Source: Candidatus Daviesbacteria bacterium (GTDB taxonomy: Bacteria; Patescibacteria; Microgenomatia; Daviesbacterales; UBA10151). From it: 31,286 nt of DNA. The stretch spans positions 1 to 31,286 of the forward strand of contig JAUSHE010000001.1 of assembly GCA_030648435.1 (NCBI GenBank). Direction: 5' to 3'. A program made the position numbers and the translations under genes. Of this stretch, positions 6,458 to 14,598 are shown piece by piece. Below the pieces are notes generated by a model. It searched no databases. It saw only the letters and a list, made by a program, of their open reading frames with translations, and was not told the DNA's origin. Position 1 is the stretch's first letter, and each line of letters begins with the position of its first letter.

Positions 6458-6802
6458 ATGGCAAGAGTTAAAAGAGGTGTTACATCACATAGAAGACATA
6501 AAAAGGTATTAGAACTTACCAAAGGCCACAGGGGTGGCAGGAGTAAGAATATTAGGGAGGCAAAATCTTCACTGCTCCATGCGGGTGAATATGCTTTTGC
6601 CGGACGGAAACTTAGGAAACGCGACATGAGAAGGCTCTGGATAACACAAATGGGCATTGCCTTAAAAAATGAAGGCTTGTCTTATTCCAAAGTCATAGGT
6701 CAACTTAAGCTCAAAAATATCAATCTGGACCGTAAAATTCTGGCTGAGCTTGCCGTTAATCATCCCGAAGATTTCAAAAAAATTCTCTCCGAATTGTGCT
6801 AG
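6458..6802 (+). CDS. rplT: 50S ribosomal protein L20
   Basis: The 114-residue basic protein begins MARVKRGVTSHRRHKKVLEL and continues KGHRGGRSKNIREAKSSL, YAFAGRKLRKRDMRRLWITQ, LSYSKVIGQL and LDRKILAELAVNHPEDF, all L20 signatures at normal length. It binds 23S rRNA early in large-subunit assembly. In several bacteria L20 represses the infC operon through its mRNA; I saw no obvious leader structure here to support that. Confidence 0.96.
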   Translation: MARVKRGVTSHRRHKKVLELTKGHRGGRSKNIREAKSSLLHAGEYAFAGRKLRKRDMRRLWITQMGIALKNEGLSYSKVIGQLKLKNINLDRKILAELAVNHPEDFKKILSELC

Positions 6803-6812
6803 AATTTAGTTT

Positions 6813-7832
6813 GTGGAAGAAAAAATTTCGCAAATCCAGAAAGAATACTTAGAAAAAATTGGTAAGGCTCAGAATTTAAAGGAGCTGGATGTAATTTTTT
6901 TGGAGCTTTTTGGCAAGAACGGCATAATAAATGCCCTTTCCGCAGAATTTCCTAAACTACCAAAAGAGGAACTTCCTGAAATCGGCCCTCTATTCAACAA
7001 AATCAAAAAAGAATTAGAAACAGCGATTGAAAAAAAGAGAGAAGCTATCAGGGAAGTAGGATACAAAAAACTTGAAACAGAAAAGCTTGTGCTGCAAGGG
7101 GACGCCTTACAGCTCAAAAAAAGACAAGGGCATTTTCATCCGGTAACTCAGTTTGAAAAAGAAACTATAGATCTTTTTGAAAAATTGGGTTTTATACAAT
7201 TTGAAGCTCCCCATATTGACACCGATGAAAATAATTTCGGTCTGCTGAATATTCCCGAAGGACACCCTGCCCGGGATCTCTGGGATACGCTTTATATAGA
7301 TTCAAAATTATTACTGAGGACTCATACTTCCAACGGCCAAGTCAGAGCCATGAGAAAATATGGCGTCCCCTTAAGGATTATGATTATTGACCGCTGTTTC
7401 AGATATGAAAATCTGGATGCCAGACATGAGCACACCTTTGAACAATTTGAGCTGGTTTACATAGACAAAGGTGTCAGCATGGCCAATTTACAATATCTTT
7501 CAGAATATTTCTTCAAGGCTCTTTTGGGTCAGGATATACAGGCCCGACTCAGACCAAAGTACTTTCCATTTGTTGAACCGGGCGCAGGGGTGGATTCAGA
7601 ATGCATTTTTTGTAAGGGTAAGGGCTGTAAAGTTTGTGGCGGTATAGGCTGGCTGGAGTTGGCCGGAGCAGGTATGATCCACCCAACTGTACTTAAAAAC
7701 GGTGGCATTGATCCAAATATTTATTCAGGCATAGCCTGGGGCTTCGGACCATTAAGAATGGCTATGCTTAAATACGGAGTAGAGGATATTAGAAAATTCT
7801 TAAGCGGGGATCTAAAATTTTTAACAAAATGA
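6813..7832 (+). CDS. pheS: Phenylalanyl-tRNA synthetase alpha subunit
   Basis: The 339-residue class II subunit starts at GTG. It has the N-terminal coiled coil (about 1-90), HPVTQFEKETIDLFEKLGF, HPARDLWDTLYIDSKLLLRT, motif 2 FRYENLDARHEHTFEQFE, and motif 3 GIAWGFGPLRMAMLKYGVED. It forms the catalytic half of the heterotetramer that charges tRNA-Phe. A CxxC pair, CIFCKGKGCKVCGGIGW (about 264-280), sits before the conserved LELAGAGMIHPTVL and probably binds zinc; E. coli and Thermus PheS lack this, though similar Cys clusters occur in other lineages. It ends overlapping the pheT start by 4 nt (ATGA). Confidence 0.95.
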   Translation: MEEKISQIQKEYLEKIGKAQNLKELDVIFLELFGKNGIINALSAEFPKLPKEELPEIGPLFNKIKKELETAIEKKREAIREVGYKKLETEKLVLQGDALQLKKRQGHFHPVTQFEKETIDLFEKLGFIQFEAPHIDTDENNFGLLNIPEGHPARDLWDTLYIDSKLLLRTHTSNGQVRAMRKYGVPLRIMIIDRCFRYENLDARHEHTFEQFELVYIDKGVSMANLQYLSEYFFKALLGQDIQARLRPKYFPFVEPGAGVDSECIFCKGKGCKVCGGIGWLELAGAGMIHPTVLKNGGIDPNIYSGIAWGFGPLRMAMLKYGVEDIRKFLSGDLKFLTK

Positions 7833-9424
7833 AAATAAGCAAAAATTGGTTGGAAGAATTGGTTGATTTAAATACAGAAGAACTAATCCGGTTGTTACCC
7901 TTGCGGACTATTGCCTTAAAAGAAGTCACGGAAGATTATATTGAACTTGATATGAAAGGTTATAACAGGGCAGATTTACTGTCTTTGCGCGGAGTTGCTT
8001 TTGAAACTGCTGCTATAACAGGCTCCAAAGTAAAATTCAAAGATAAAGAATCAAGTTTTCCGGAATTAGATAAAGTTGATGTTGAAATTACGGATGAAAA
8101 TTTATGTCCTGTTTATTGCGTTGCAAAGATCGAAAACCTTAAAGTTGGAGACTCAGACGCTACATGGGTAAAAAAGTTGAACGATTCCGGAATAAGATCA
8201 GTTAATAACATAGCTGATGTCACAAATCTGACCATGCTGGAATACGGACAACCTTTGCATGCTTTTGATGCAAACACCCTAAAGAGTGAAAAAATTATTG
8301 TTAGAAGCGCAAAAACAGATGAAGAAATTGTAACTTTGGATAACAAAAAAAGAAAATTGAAACCTGCTGACCTATTAATTGCCGATCCGGAAAAAGCTTT
8401 GGGTATAGCAGGGGTAATGGGTGGAAAAAATAGTGAAGTAAGCGGGTCTACAACCTCAATTTTATTGGAAGCAGCTATCTTTGATCCAATAAATTTAAGA
8501 AATACTGTAACCAGGTTAGGATTACAATCCGAAGCCGGTAAAAGATTCCAACATGGATTAACCAAAAAAAGATTGCTTCAGGCTTTTGATGCAGCTATTA
8601 AAATGTATGAGAATTTAGGAGGCAAAGTTACTGCCATAACTTTAACAGGAAATTTAAAAGATAAAGAAAAAACTATTAAATTATCACGGGAGAAAGTAAA
8701 TTCCTTAATTGGCATAGATATCCCTTCCGAAGAAGTAAAATCCTCACTACAAAAACTTGGATTCGCAGTAAAAGATTGGGAAGTAACAGTTCCTTACTTT
8801 CGACTGGATGTAAATATTGAGGAAGATGTGATAGAGGAAATAGCCAGAATGCATGGTTATGAAAAGATTCCGGCTAAACCTCTTGGAAACAATGTACCAA
8901 CTGCTATCCAAAACCCCATTTTTGACCTCATAGAGAAGCTTAAACAAGCTCTTGTAGACTTAGGTTTAACTGAAGTACAAACTTATTCCTACTATTCTAC
9001 AAAAGTAATTAAAAATTTCAAATTGGAAATTAAAAATTTAGTTCGTATCGCTAATCCCATGTCTGCTGAGACAGAATATTTGCGGAAACATCTTTGGCCG
9101 AATCTACTGGAGGTAACTGCCAAAAACATAAGACAGGGATACAAAGATATTGCAATATTTGAAATAGGAAAGGTGTACTATCCAAAAGAAGAATATCACC
9201 TTTCAATTGCTCTGTTAAACGGCACAGATAACCCAATCCAGGAACTCAACCGGATTTGCCAATCCGCCCACCTGGAGGGTGGATTTGTAGCTACACCTGG
9301 GGAATACTTCCATCCAACAAGGCGCACTAATGGCATGGCCGAAATTCATCCGCGGTTTGTGAATAAATTTGGAATAGAACAAAGAGTGGCTGTTTTAGAA
9401 ATAGGCCTGAATAAATTGCTCTAA
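7829..9424 (+). CDS. pheT: Phenylalanyl-tRNA synthetase beta subunit, reduced form
   Basis: The 531-residue protein keeps the B1 region (MKISKNWLEELVDLNTEEL), a B3/B4 editing domain (NIADVTNLTMLEYGQPLHAF, ALGIAGVMGG, LEAAIFDPINLR, LGLQSEAGKRF), B5 (DWEVTVPYFRLDVNIEEDVI, RMHGYEKIP) and the B6/B7 class II-like core (TEVQTYSYYS, RIANPMSAETEYLRKHL). Compared with the roughly 800 residues of E. coli PheT it lacks the N-terminal OB-fold (EMAP-type) tRNA-binding domain and the C-terminal FDX-ACB anticodon domain. A heptamer array encodes residues about 393-405, and a family B-like sequence encodes SAHLEGG near 478-484. The gene overlaps pheS by 4 nt. Confidence 0.93.
   Translation: MKISKNWLEELVDLNTEELIRLLPLRTIALKEVTEDYIELDMKGYNRADLLSLRGVAFETAAITGSKVKFKDKESSFPELDKVDVEITDENLCPVYCVAKIENLKVGDSDATWVKKLNDSGIRSVNNIADVTNLTMLEYGQPLHAFDANTLKSEKIIVRSAKTDEEIVTLDNKKRKLKPADLLIADPEKALGIAGVMGGKNSEVSGSTTSILLEAAIFDPINLRNTVTRLGLQSEAGKRFQHGLTKKRLLQAFDAAIKMYENLGGKVTAITLTGNLKDKEKTIKLSREKVNSLIGIDIPSEEVKSSLQKLGFAVKDWEVTVPYFRLDVNIEEDVIEEIARMHGYEKIPAKPLGNNVPTAIQNPIFDLIEKLKQALVDLGLTEVQTYSYYSTKVIKNFKLEIKNLVRIANPMSAETEYLRKHLWPNLLEVTAKNIRQGYKDIAIFEIGKVYYPKEEYHLSIALLNGTDNPIQELNRICQSAHLEGGFVATPGEYFHPTRRTNGMAEIHPRFVNKFGIEQRVAVLEIGLNKLL
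9007..9041 (+). repeat. In-frame degenerate heptamer array 4 in pheT
   Basis: Five 7-bp units in register: AATTAAA, AATTTCA, AATTGGA, AATTAAA, AATTTAG. Every unit starts AATT. It encodes IKNFKLEIKNL between the TYSYYS strand and the RIANPMSAETEYLR motif of PheT. Confidence 0.75.
9268..9282 (+). repeat. Family B-like palindromic sequence in pheT
   Basis: CCACC-TGGAG-GGTGG: 5-bp arms and a 5-nt loop, identical over 15 bp to the sequence at 16377-16391 (other strand). It can extend to a 9-bp stem with one G-T pair (9261-9269 with 9277-9285). In frame it encodes HLEGG. Confidence 0.6.
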
Positions 9425-9526
9425 TTACTAATTGATCTAATTGATCTAAATAATGTCTAATGACTAGTTTAAAAATTGGAACATTGGGATTTCCTTAGAA
9501 ATTAGAGTACTTAGAAATTAGAAATT
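9425..9526. repeat. Intergenic TTAGAAA/CTAATTGAT-type degenerate repeat, copy 1
   Basis: The pheT-PBP convergent gap consists almost entirely of 7- and 9-bp units built on CTAATT and TTAGAAA. It shares the exact 15-mer CTAATTGATCTAATT (9428-9442) with the reverse strand of 24336-24350, and both regions also contain an ATAATGTC-like segment and TTAGAAATTAG. No gene and no clear terminator were seen here. Confidence 0.65.
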
Positions 9527-12082
9527 TTACAATGCAACAGTAACTCCGATTGAGGAGGAAAATGTCCCGCCGTTATTATCTTCCAAAGTAACTGTAATAG
9601 TATGGGAACCTTTATCACCCGCAGGAAATTCCACATGCAGGGCAAATGGTTCTGAAGTTTGAGTTGATTTAACGCCTCCATCTATCATCCAGGTTACTTT
9701 TTTCACTCCCGCCGGAGAATTTGTCTTTGCCAAAACATCAAAAACTCTCGGCACATTAGCACCATTTCCGACATTAATAATTTCAATTATTCCGCCCGTT
9801 CCGGCAGAAAACCCGGGAATCCCGGAACAGCCTCTGGTGGCTCCGACCAAACGTCCGTCGGCAGCCGTCAGTACCCACTCATCTATGCCTTTTTGCCATT
9901 TATTTGCACCTGTCGGATCATTTTCCGAGAGCACCACCACATCTTTTTCCTCACTATCCTCACCGTCATTAGCCAACCTGTGAAGATTACTTTTGCAAAC
10001 CTTCTGCCGCTGGTAAGCGCCTGATTCTCCTTTAGGTTCTGTCCCTGCAATAAAATATTCCCTTCTGGTTGGAGAGCCGGCGTGAGGTTTGCCGGTCATT
10101 AAACCATCTGTTTCTGCCTGATATATGTTATCCGGCTTCAAAAACGGTTCATTTGATTTTCCTTCCAAAGCCACTTTCATAATTTTATTCCAAATAGGGG
10201 AAGCTCCTGTTACACCTGAGGCAACCACCGGACTCATCATCTCGTTATTATTGTTGCCGACCCAAACTCCTGCTACAACAGATGGTGTATATCCTACTAC
10301 CCAATTATCCCGTTTTTGATCCGTGGTTCCTGTTTTAACTGCCACTGTTTTTCCGGGTATATTTAGAACGGAATTTGAGCCAAAAGCAGCAGTTCTGGCC
10401 CCATTATCTGAAAGAATATCGGAAATAATAAAAGCAATACCCGAATCAAGCACTTTTTTGCCTTCCGATTCATGAAATTCAAACAATGTTTTACCTTTAC
10501 TGTCGGACACTTTTAAGATTGACACAAGATCAAGTTGTTTGCCCTGGTTGGCAAACACGCCGTAAGCAGCAACCAAGTCTAATAATCTGACTTCACGTCC
10601 TCCCAAAACCAGACTTAAACCAACTGAGTTCACATTTTCTTCCGATGGTTCCCAGGTAGTCAAACCCATCTGATAACCTAATTCCATTACGTCTTTTACT
10701 CCGGTCAGAGCTAAATTTTTGACAGCCGGGATATTATAAGAATTGGCCAGGGCATACCGCATCTGCACCACCCCGTGATATTGGCCGTCATAATTTACCG
10801 GAATATAAGAAGGTTTGTCACCTCCGGGAAATTCGGTTTTTACATCCAGATAAGTCTGTATGGCTGTATAGCCTTTTTCTAAGGCTTTGGCATAAGCAAT
10901 TGGTTTAGTGGCAGAACCGGGCTGTCTGAGCCTAACGGATACATTAACATTAGGCTCAAAGGCACAAGAAACACCTTCCGAGCAGCCCTCCGGCAAAGAA
11001 TCACCAAAATAATCCTTACTACCTACCATAGCCAAAATCTGGCCTGTTTTGGGATCTAAAACCACTGCCGCTCCGTTTCCAACCTTGGCAGATGTCAACT
11101 TATCAATCTCCTGTTTAAGTATTTCCTCAACCTTCTTCTGCAGATCATAGTCCAATGTGGTAGTGACGCGCAGTCCGCCTCCTTCTACCATCCTATCTCC
11201 AAATTGTTCAATTAATTTTTGTTTGACATAAAGGACAAAATGAGGAGCCTTAAAACCCTGTTCATTCCGACCTGTTCTATAAGTAAATTGTTCTTTGCTT
11301 GCCTTTTCCGCCTGTTCTTTTGAAATATATCCGTCTTCAACCATTCTTTTTAAGACCTCTTTTTGTCTGACTCTGGCCAGCTCAGGATTGGTTCCATAAG
11401 GTGAGTAAACCGAAGGACGCTGTGGCAAACCGGCCAGCAGCGACGCTTCAGCCAAATTTAGATCTTTAGCTGACTTACCAAAATACAAATTAGCAGCTGC
11501 CTCTATTCCATAAGCTGTTCCTCCGTAAGGAATTTCATTTAAATACATCTCCAAAATTTCATCCTTGGAATAAGCTCGTTCTACTTGTATTGCCAGAATA
11601 AATTCTTTCAGCTTCCGGGTTAAAGTCCGCTCACCGGACAGCAGGGCATTTTTAACCAGTTGCTGTGTTAAAGTTGATCCGCCTTCAACGCGGCGGTAAA
11701 TCACCAGTTCAAAAACAGATCTGATAATACCGTTAATGGAAAAGCCGCTATGTTTATAAAAATCCTTATCTTCTATGGAAAGGGTTGCTTCCTTCACATA
11801 ATCGGGAATCTCGGAAAGTTTAACAGGAGTTCTGTTTTGATCCTGATAAATATCATAGAGCAGTTCCCCTTTTTTATCATAAATCTTGGTGGCTTGAGCT
11901 ATTTCCCGGTTAGAGAGATCAGACGGGTTGGGAATCTGGGTGGCAAAATAAATTACAGTACCAAAAAGTAACAGCAAAAAACCTACCACAATTACGAGCA
12001 TTCCGGTAGATAATTTTGATAAGAATTTAAATTTCCAGATTTTTTTACTTTCTTTTCTGGCTGTCCACGATCCTGAGCTCAT
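9527..12082 (-). CDS. Bifunctional penicillin-binding protein (GT51 transglycosylase and transpeptidase)
   Basis: The 851-residue class A PBP polymerises and crosslinks peptidoglycan outside the membrane. Order: cytoplasmic tail and one membrane helix (about 24-46); GT51 domain with SIEDKDFYKHSGF (catalytic Glu about 104), GGSTLTQQLVKN, RKLKEFILAIQVE and EILEMYLNEIPYGGTAYGIE; transpeptidase with SxxK in PGSATKPIAY (about 392), SYN in LANSYNIPAVKN and KTGTT near 584. A C-terminal Ig-like beta domain (about 770-851), as in PBP1C-type tails, follows. It is probably the chief cell-wall synthase and partners functionally with MurT/GatD. TATAAT on the minus strand at 12090-12095 ends 7 nt before ATG, so it is likely leaderless. 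It is divergent from tRNA-Tyr. Confidence 0.95.
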   Translation of the reverse strand: MSSGSWTARKESKKIWKFKFLSKLSTGMLVIVVGFLLLLFGTVIYFATQIPNPSDLSNREIAQATKIYDKKGELLYDIYQDQNRTPVKLSEIPDYVKEATLSIEDKDFYKHSGFSINGIIRSVFELVIYRRVEGGSTLTQQLVKNALLSGERTLTRKLKEFILAIQVERAYSKDEILEMYLNEIPYGGTAYGIEAAANLYFGKSAKDLNLAEASLLAGLPQRPSVYSPYGTNPELARVRQKEVLKRMVEDGYISKEQAEKASKEQFTYRTGRNEQGFKAPHFVLYVKQKLIEQFGDRMVEGGGLRVTTTLDYDLQKKVEEILKQEIDKLTSAKVGNGAAVVLDPKTGQILAMVGSKDYFGDSLPEGCSEGVSCAFEPNVNVSVRLRQPGSATKPIAYAKALEKGYTAIQTYLDVKTEFPGGDKPSYIPVNYDGQYHGVVQMRYALANSYNIPAVKNLALTGVKDVMELGYQMGLTTWEPSEENVNSVGLSLVLGGREVRLLDLVAAYGVFANQGKQLDLVSILKVSDSKGKTLFEFHESEGKKVLDSGIAFIISDILSDNGARTAAFGSNSVLNIPGKTVAVKTGTTDQKRDNWVVGYTPSVVAGVWVGNNNNEMMSPVVASGVTGASPIWNKIMKVALEGKSNEPFLKPDNIYQAETDGLMTGKPHAGSPTRREYFIAGTEPKGESGAYQRQKVCKSNLHRLANDGEDSEEKDVVVLSENDPTGANKWQKGIDEWVLTAADGRLVGATRGCSGIPGFSAGTGGIIEIINVGNGANVPRVFDVLAKTNSPAGVKKVTWMIDGGVKSTQTSEPFALHVEFPAGDKGSHTITVTLEDNNGGTFSSSIGVTVAL

Positions 12083-12089
12083 ACTTTCG

Positions 12090-12095
12090 ATTATA
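12090..12095 (-). promoter_or_regulatory. -10 box of the PBP gene
   Basis: On the minus strand TATAAT lies 7 nt upstream of the PBP ATG (12080-12082), again predicting a leaderless transcript. The -35 region is weak and overlaps the tRNA-Tyr promoter. Confidence 0.55.
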
Positions 12096-12107
12096 ACAGA
12101 AATTGGG

Positions 12108-12113
12108 TATAAT
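12108..12113 (+). promoter_or_regulatory. -10 box of tRNA-Tyr
   Basis: A perfect TATAAT ends 9 nt before the first base of tRNA-Tyr. The -35 region (around 12085-12090, TTTCGA) is weak. Confidence 0.55.
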
Positions 12114-12122
12114 ATAACTCAA

Positions 12123-12208
12123 CCGGAGGTGGCAGAGTGGCCAATTGCAACAGACTGTAAATCTGTCGGGTTTTCCCTGCGAAGGTTCGAATCCTTCCCT
12201 CCGGACCA
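12123..12208 (+). tRNA. tRNA-Tyr(GTA)
   Basis: A class II tRNA: acceptor CCGGAGG (12123-12129) pairs with CCTCCGG (12198-12204), A12205 discriminator, then CCA (12206-12208), so CCA may be encoded here, unlike in tRNA-Leu and tRNA-Val. Anticodon stem and loop CAGACTGTAAATCTG gives GTA. Variable arm CGGGTTTTCCCTGCG, T arm AAGGTTCGAATCCTT. The CCA is also the first three bases of the following hairpin and may be coincidental. Confidence 0.95.
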
Positions 12209-12283
12209 TGAAGTAGATCAAAGATCACTTCATGGCCGTGAAGTTAACTTGTTATACTTCACGGCAGTAAATGTTTCTTTTTT
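12206..12283 (+). terminator. Twin hairpins plus T-run after tRNA-Tyr, likely terminator
   Basis: Hairpin 1: CCATGAAGT (12206-12214) with ACTTCATGG (12227-12235). Hairpin 2: CCGTGAAGT (12236-12244) with ACTTCACGG (12256-12264), extendable by one G-C pair. The stems differ by one compensated base pair (A-T to G-C), which suggests duplication under structural constraint. A T-rich run (12271-12283) follows. Confidence 0.55.
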
Positions 12284-12300
12284 AGACTTAAGTTTAGTTT

Positions 12301-12579
12301 ATGGCTAAATTACAACACTGTACCTATGTTCTTTTAAGCCTCAAGGATAACAAATTTTACATAGGTTCCACTTCAAATCTTAAGAATAGATTAACTTACC
12401 ATTTTAATGGACAATCTAAAGCCACTGCTCCTAGAAGACCATTTAAATTAATCTTTTGTGAATATTTCATTTCCAAATCAGACTCTTTAAGAAGGGAAAA
12501 ATATTTTAAAACTACAGCAGGGAAGAAGGGATTAAAATTAATTATAAGAGAGAGTTTAAAATTAACTCAAGAACCATGA
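12301..12579 (+). CDS. GIY-YIG nuclease-domain protein
   Basis: The 92-residue protein is a stand-alone GIY-YIG domain of the UPF0213/UvrC-N type: YVLLSLKDNKFYIGSTSNLK (the G[IL]Y-YIG-like pair is YVL...YIG), RLTYHFNGQ, RRPFKLIFCEYF (Arg and Glu expected in the active site) and SLRREKYFKTTAGKKGLK. Such domains are single-metal DNA nucleases; small free-standing ones are common in Patescibacteria and their role is unknown. It follows tRNA-Tyr and the twin hairpins, in a patch of unrecognised genes, so a mobile or selfish origin is possible but unproven. No Shine-Dalgarno sequence is visible. Confidence 0.85.
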   Translation: MAKLQHCTYVLLSLKDNKFYIGSTSNLKNRLTYHFNGQSKATAPRRPFKLIFCEYFISKSDSLRREKYFKTTAGKKGLKLIIRESLKLTQEP

Positions 12580-12623
12580 AAATTGAGTGTATTATCCTTC
12601 CCCCCAGACATTACTACTATAGG

Positions 12624-12652
12624 TTGAATTTTAATCCTCTTTATGCTAATAT
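12624..12652 (+). promoter_or_regulatory. Extended -10 promoter, leaderless, for gene at 12661
   Basis: TTGAAT (12624-12629), exactly 17 bp, then TAATAT (12647-12652) preceded by TG. It overlaps an in-frame ATG at 12643, which therefore cannot be the start. Transcription near 12659 would begin almost at ATG 12661. Confidence 0.7.
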
Positions 12653-12660
12653 CTCTTTCT

Positions 12661-13473
12661 ATGGAAATACTACCCGGTCTTCGTAGAATTATATTAACAC
12701 CAAGAGCTATAAAAAGGGAACGAGAACTAAGTACAGAATATGCTACTAAAGTTAAACCATCCGGATGGCAAACAACTGATCCGTTAAATCACGATCCGGG
12801 TAATTTTAGATATATTGTGCATGTCACAACAAAAAAAGCAATAGACAATACTATTTGGTTGCGCACTGCGGAACGTGGTAAATCGGGAGAACAATATACA
12901 GATAGAGGATGGCAAGAAACTTTAGCTGATTTCCTTTCGCAAAATTCAATCTCCTGTACTTTAGTGGACGAATTACATAGAGGCACATATAAACCAGATG
13001 TAATACCTCATGGCTTTATTCTTGAGGTACCTGAAGAAAATATAGTAGCAATCGATCCAACTGATTTAGGTGCACATAATCATGTTCAGAACAGACAAGA
13101 AAGAGAGCAACAAATTTTTTTTCAGCATGGAGTGGAGATCAAACGCAATACACCCTCTGCCCAAGCTTTTCTTGAAAGCTGCAGAAGAGATTTTCGCAAC
13201 GAATTGTTAATTGATGGTATTGGACCAGAAGGAAAACAAATCCGTATTGCAGGAGTATTTTTGCTTACTGATCCCATTTTAGGAAGCCCTTTACCTGAGC
13301 TTTATTCCAGATTAAGCTGGAGTCCAAGAGCAATGTATCATCGGTTATTTTCACCTGGTTATTGGGCAGAAGAAAATTATGAAATTAATAGATTGAAGAG
13401 ACAGTACAAAACAATCAAGGATTTAGCTCAGCTTTTACAGATTCCCATAATTCGTATTCCTGCACCTTTGTAA
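12661..13473 (+). CDS. Hypothetical protein
   Basis: I do not recognise this 270-residue product. It is soluble, with no signal peptide or membrane segment. Segments with possible structural meaning are a beta-rich region FRYIVHVTTKKAIDNTIWLR, a stretch PHGFILEVPEENIVAIDPTD, and a C-terminal helical region (NRLKRQYKTIKDLAQLLQIP). The start at 12661 (MEILPGLRR) is fixed by the promoter. It has its own transcription unit within a patch of accessory-looking genes (12209-15062). No function is proposed. Confidence 0.75.
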   Translation: MEILPGLRRIILTPRAIKRERELSTEYATKVKPSGWQTTDPLNHDPGNFRYIVHVTTKKAIDNTIWLRTAERGKSGEQYTDRGWQETLADFLSQNSISCTLVDELHRGTYKPDVIPHGFILEVPEENIVAIDPTDLGAHNHVQNRQEREQQIFFQHGVEIKRNTPSAQAFLESCRRDFRNELLIDGIGPEGKQIRIAGVFLLTDPILGSPLPELYSRLSWSPRAMYHRLFSPGYWAEENYEINRLKRQYKTIKDLAQLLQIPIIRIPAPL

Positions 13474-13584
13474 ATTAATGCTTACCTTTTAATAAATTTA
13501 TAAACAAAGATGCCTATATATTTCTAGTTCCTCAAATGATAGTCTTGGAATAATGGTTCGACTAACGTTTACCAGGTGGACACT

Positions 13585-14019
13585 TTATCTCTTATATTCC
13601 AAAAACTTATTCGATCTTTTGACCAGTTTGGCTGTATAGACAATTTCCCTGATTTCTCCATCATCGCCCTCTATTTCATTTGACCCTGACAACCTCTGAT
13701 ACTCACGGAGATAATCCGATAAACCCGTCTTTAACTCTTTCTGTTCTGATTTCAAACTTGTAAGCTTGGCCGCTAATTCCGCTGCATCAGACCTTTTCAT
13801 GATCTCTTTTTTGGTATTGGATTTTATTCTTGAAGCTTCTTTGGCAAGTTTATCATGCTCCTTATAAGTTTCATCATTCACAAAAATATCATCCAACATA
13901 TCTTTTCGTTCAGCGATTTGCACCTGCAATTCATCAATTTGGGTAAGATGAGTCTTAATCATCTCCTCTATTTTAGGAAGTAAGGCACCATCATTGTTAT
14001 CCATGTGAGCAACTATCAT
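13585..14019 (-). CDS. Coiled-coil hypothetical protein
   Basis: The 144-residue protein begins MIVAHMDNNDGALLPKIEEM and is almost entirely helical and charged, with likely coiled coil over about 15-110 (IDELQVQIAERKDMLDDIF, LAAKLTSLKSEQKELK). An upstream in-frame TTG (14037) would add six residues; I prefer the ATG at 14019. There is no membrane segment or Cys. It is divergent from the next gene. The function is not recognised. Confidence 0.65.
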   Translation of the reverse strand: MIVAHMDNNDGALLPKIEEMIKTHLTQIDELQVQIAERKDMLDDIFVNDETYKEHDKLAKEASRIKSNTKKEIMKRSDAAELAAKLTSLKSEQKELKTGLSDYLREYQRLSGSNEIEGDDGEIREIVYTAKLVKRSNKFLEYKR

Positions 14020-14056
14020 ATCGGATAACGATTCCAAAAATCAATAAACCTATAGT

Positions 14057-14085
14057 TTGACTTATCTATCAATCTTTTGTATAAT
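14057..14085 (+). promoter_or_regulatory. Consensus-like promoter, leaderless, for gene at 14095
   Basis: TTGACT (14057-14062), 17 bp, and a perfect TATAAT (14080-14085) preceded directly by TG. The start near 14092 lies about 3 nt before ATG 14095, which sets the start in place of the in-frame ATG at 14077 that lies within the promoter. Confidence 0.8.
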
Positions 14086-14094
14086 CTCCTTTAT

Positions 14095-14598
14095 ATGATA
14101 AATATAGAATTTTCTGACATTCGTACAAAAGGTAGAACACTTGCAGCTCTTACTGCAAAGGCCACAGGAGAAATCATGCATATTGGACAGTTGATGGATC
14201 CGCAAAGAAGACGAGACCTTTGGCAAAAGGGTTTAGGCCAATTAAAACCACTTATGAGGCCTATTGAAAAAAATACAGATACGATTGCCCAAGAAATTCT
14301 TGATTGGTTGAGATGTGCCAGTGAGTTAAATGGTCTCACCTTAGCTATCTCTACTGATATACAAATAGCAGGCCTTGTTTTACCAAAAAGTGCTAAATTA
14401 TTTTATTCCCCTTACTATAACAAGGCTGTCTCTGCTAAACATGTTAATCCGGATATTCAAATCCCCTCAACAACAAGTCATTATTTCCGTGAAAATGGTA
14501 TCGATCTTCCTTCTGAAGGTTACAGGAGTTCAGAAGGGGTAAATGCTCCTTTCCAGGTTAGATGGCCTACTCATGGGTACAGCATGGAGGATTTTTAG
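14095..14598 (+). CDS. Hypothetical protein, N-terminal part of a probably frameshifted gene
   Basis: The 167-residue ORF (MINIEFSDIRTKGRTLAALT onward) is not recognised. It stops at TAG 14596-14598 immediately after a run of five T. If one T were added, the frame would continue from MEDF into LVDNNQGKVFILDYKRF of the next ORF, giving one protein of about 322 residues. It has a strong promoter of its own. The content looks like a folded soluble domain (DTIAQEILDWLRCASELNG). It could be a decayed gene, a sequencing error in the homopolymer, or two genes with a coupled overlap. Confidence 0.6.
   Translation: MINIEFSDIRTKGRTLAALTAKATGEIMHIGQLMDPQRRRDLWQKGLGQLKPLMRPIEKNTDTIAQEILDWLRCASELNGLTLAISTDIQIAGLVLPKSAKLFYSPYYNKAVSAKHVNPDIQIPSTTSHYFRENGIDLPSEGYRSSEGVNAPFQVRWPTHGYSMEDF

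Noticed and set aside
8113..8565. 150-codon minus-strand ORF within pheT
   Set aside because: Antisense to strongly conserved pheT motifs; no start signal and no recognisable domain.
14562..14598. Programmed -1 frameshift at TTTTT before TAG
   Set aside because: The slip would need the stop codon itself in the A site (T TTT TAG), and no downstream pseudoknot or upstream Shine-Dalgarno-like stimulator was evident; an indel or error is simpler, though not excluded.
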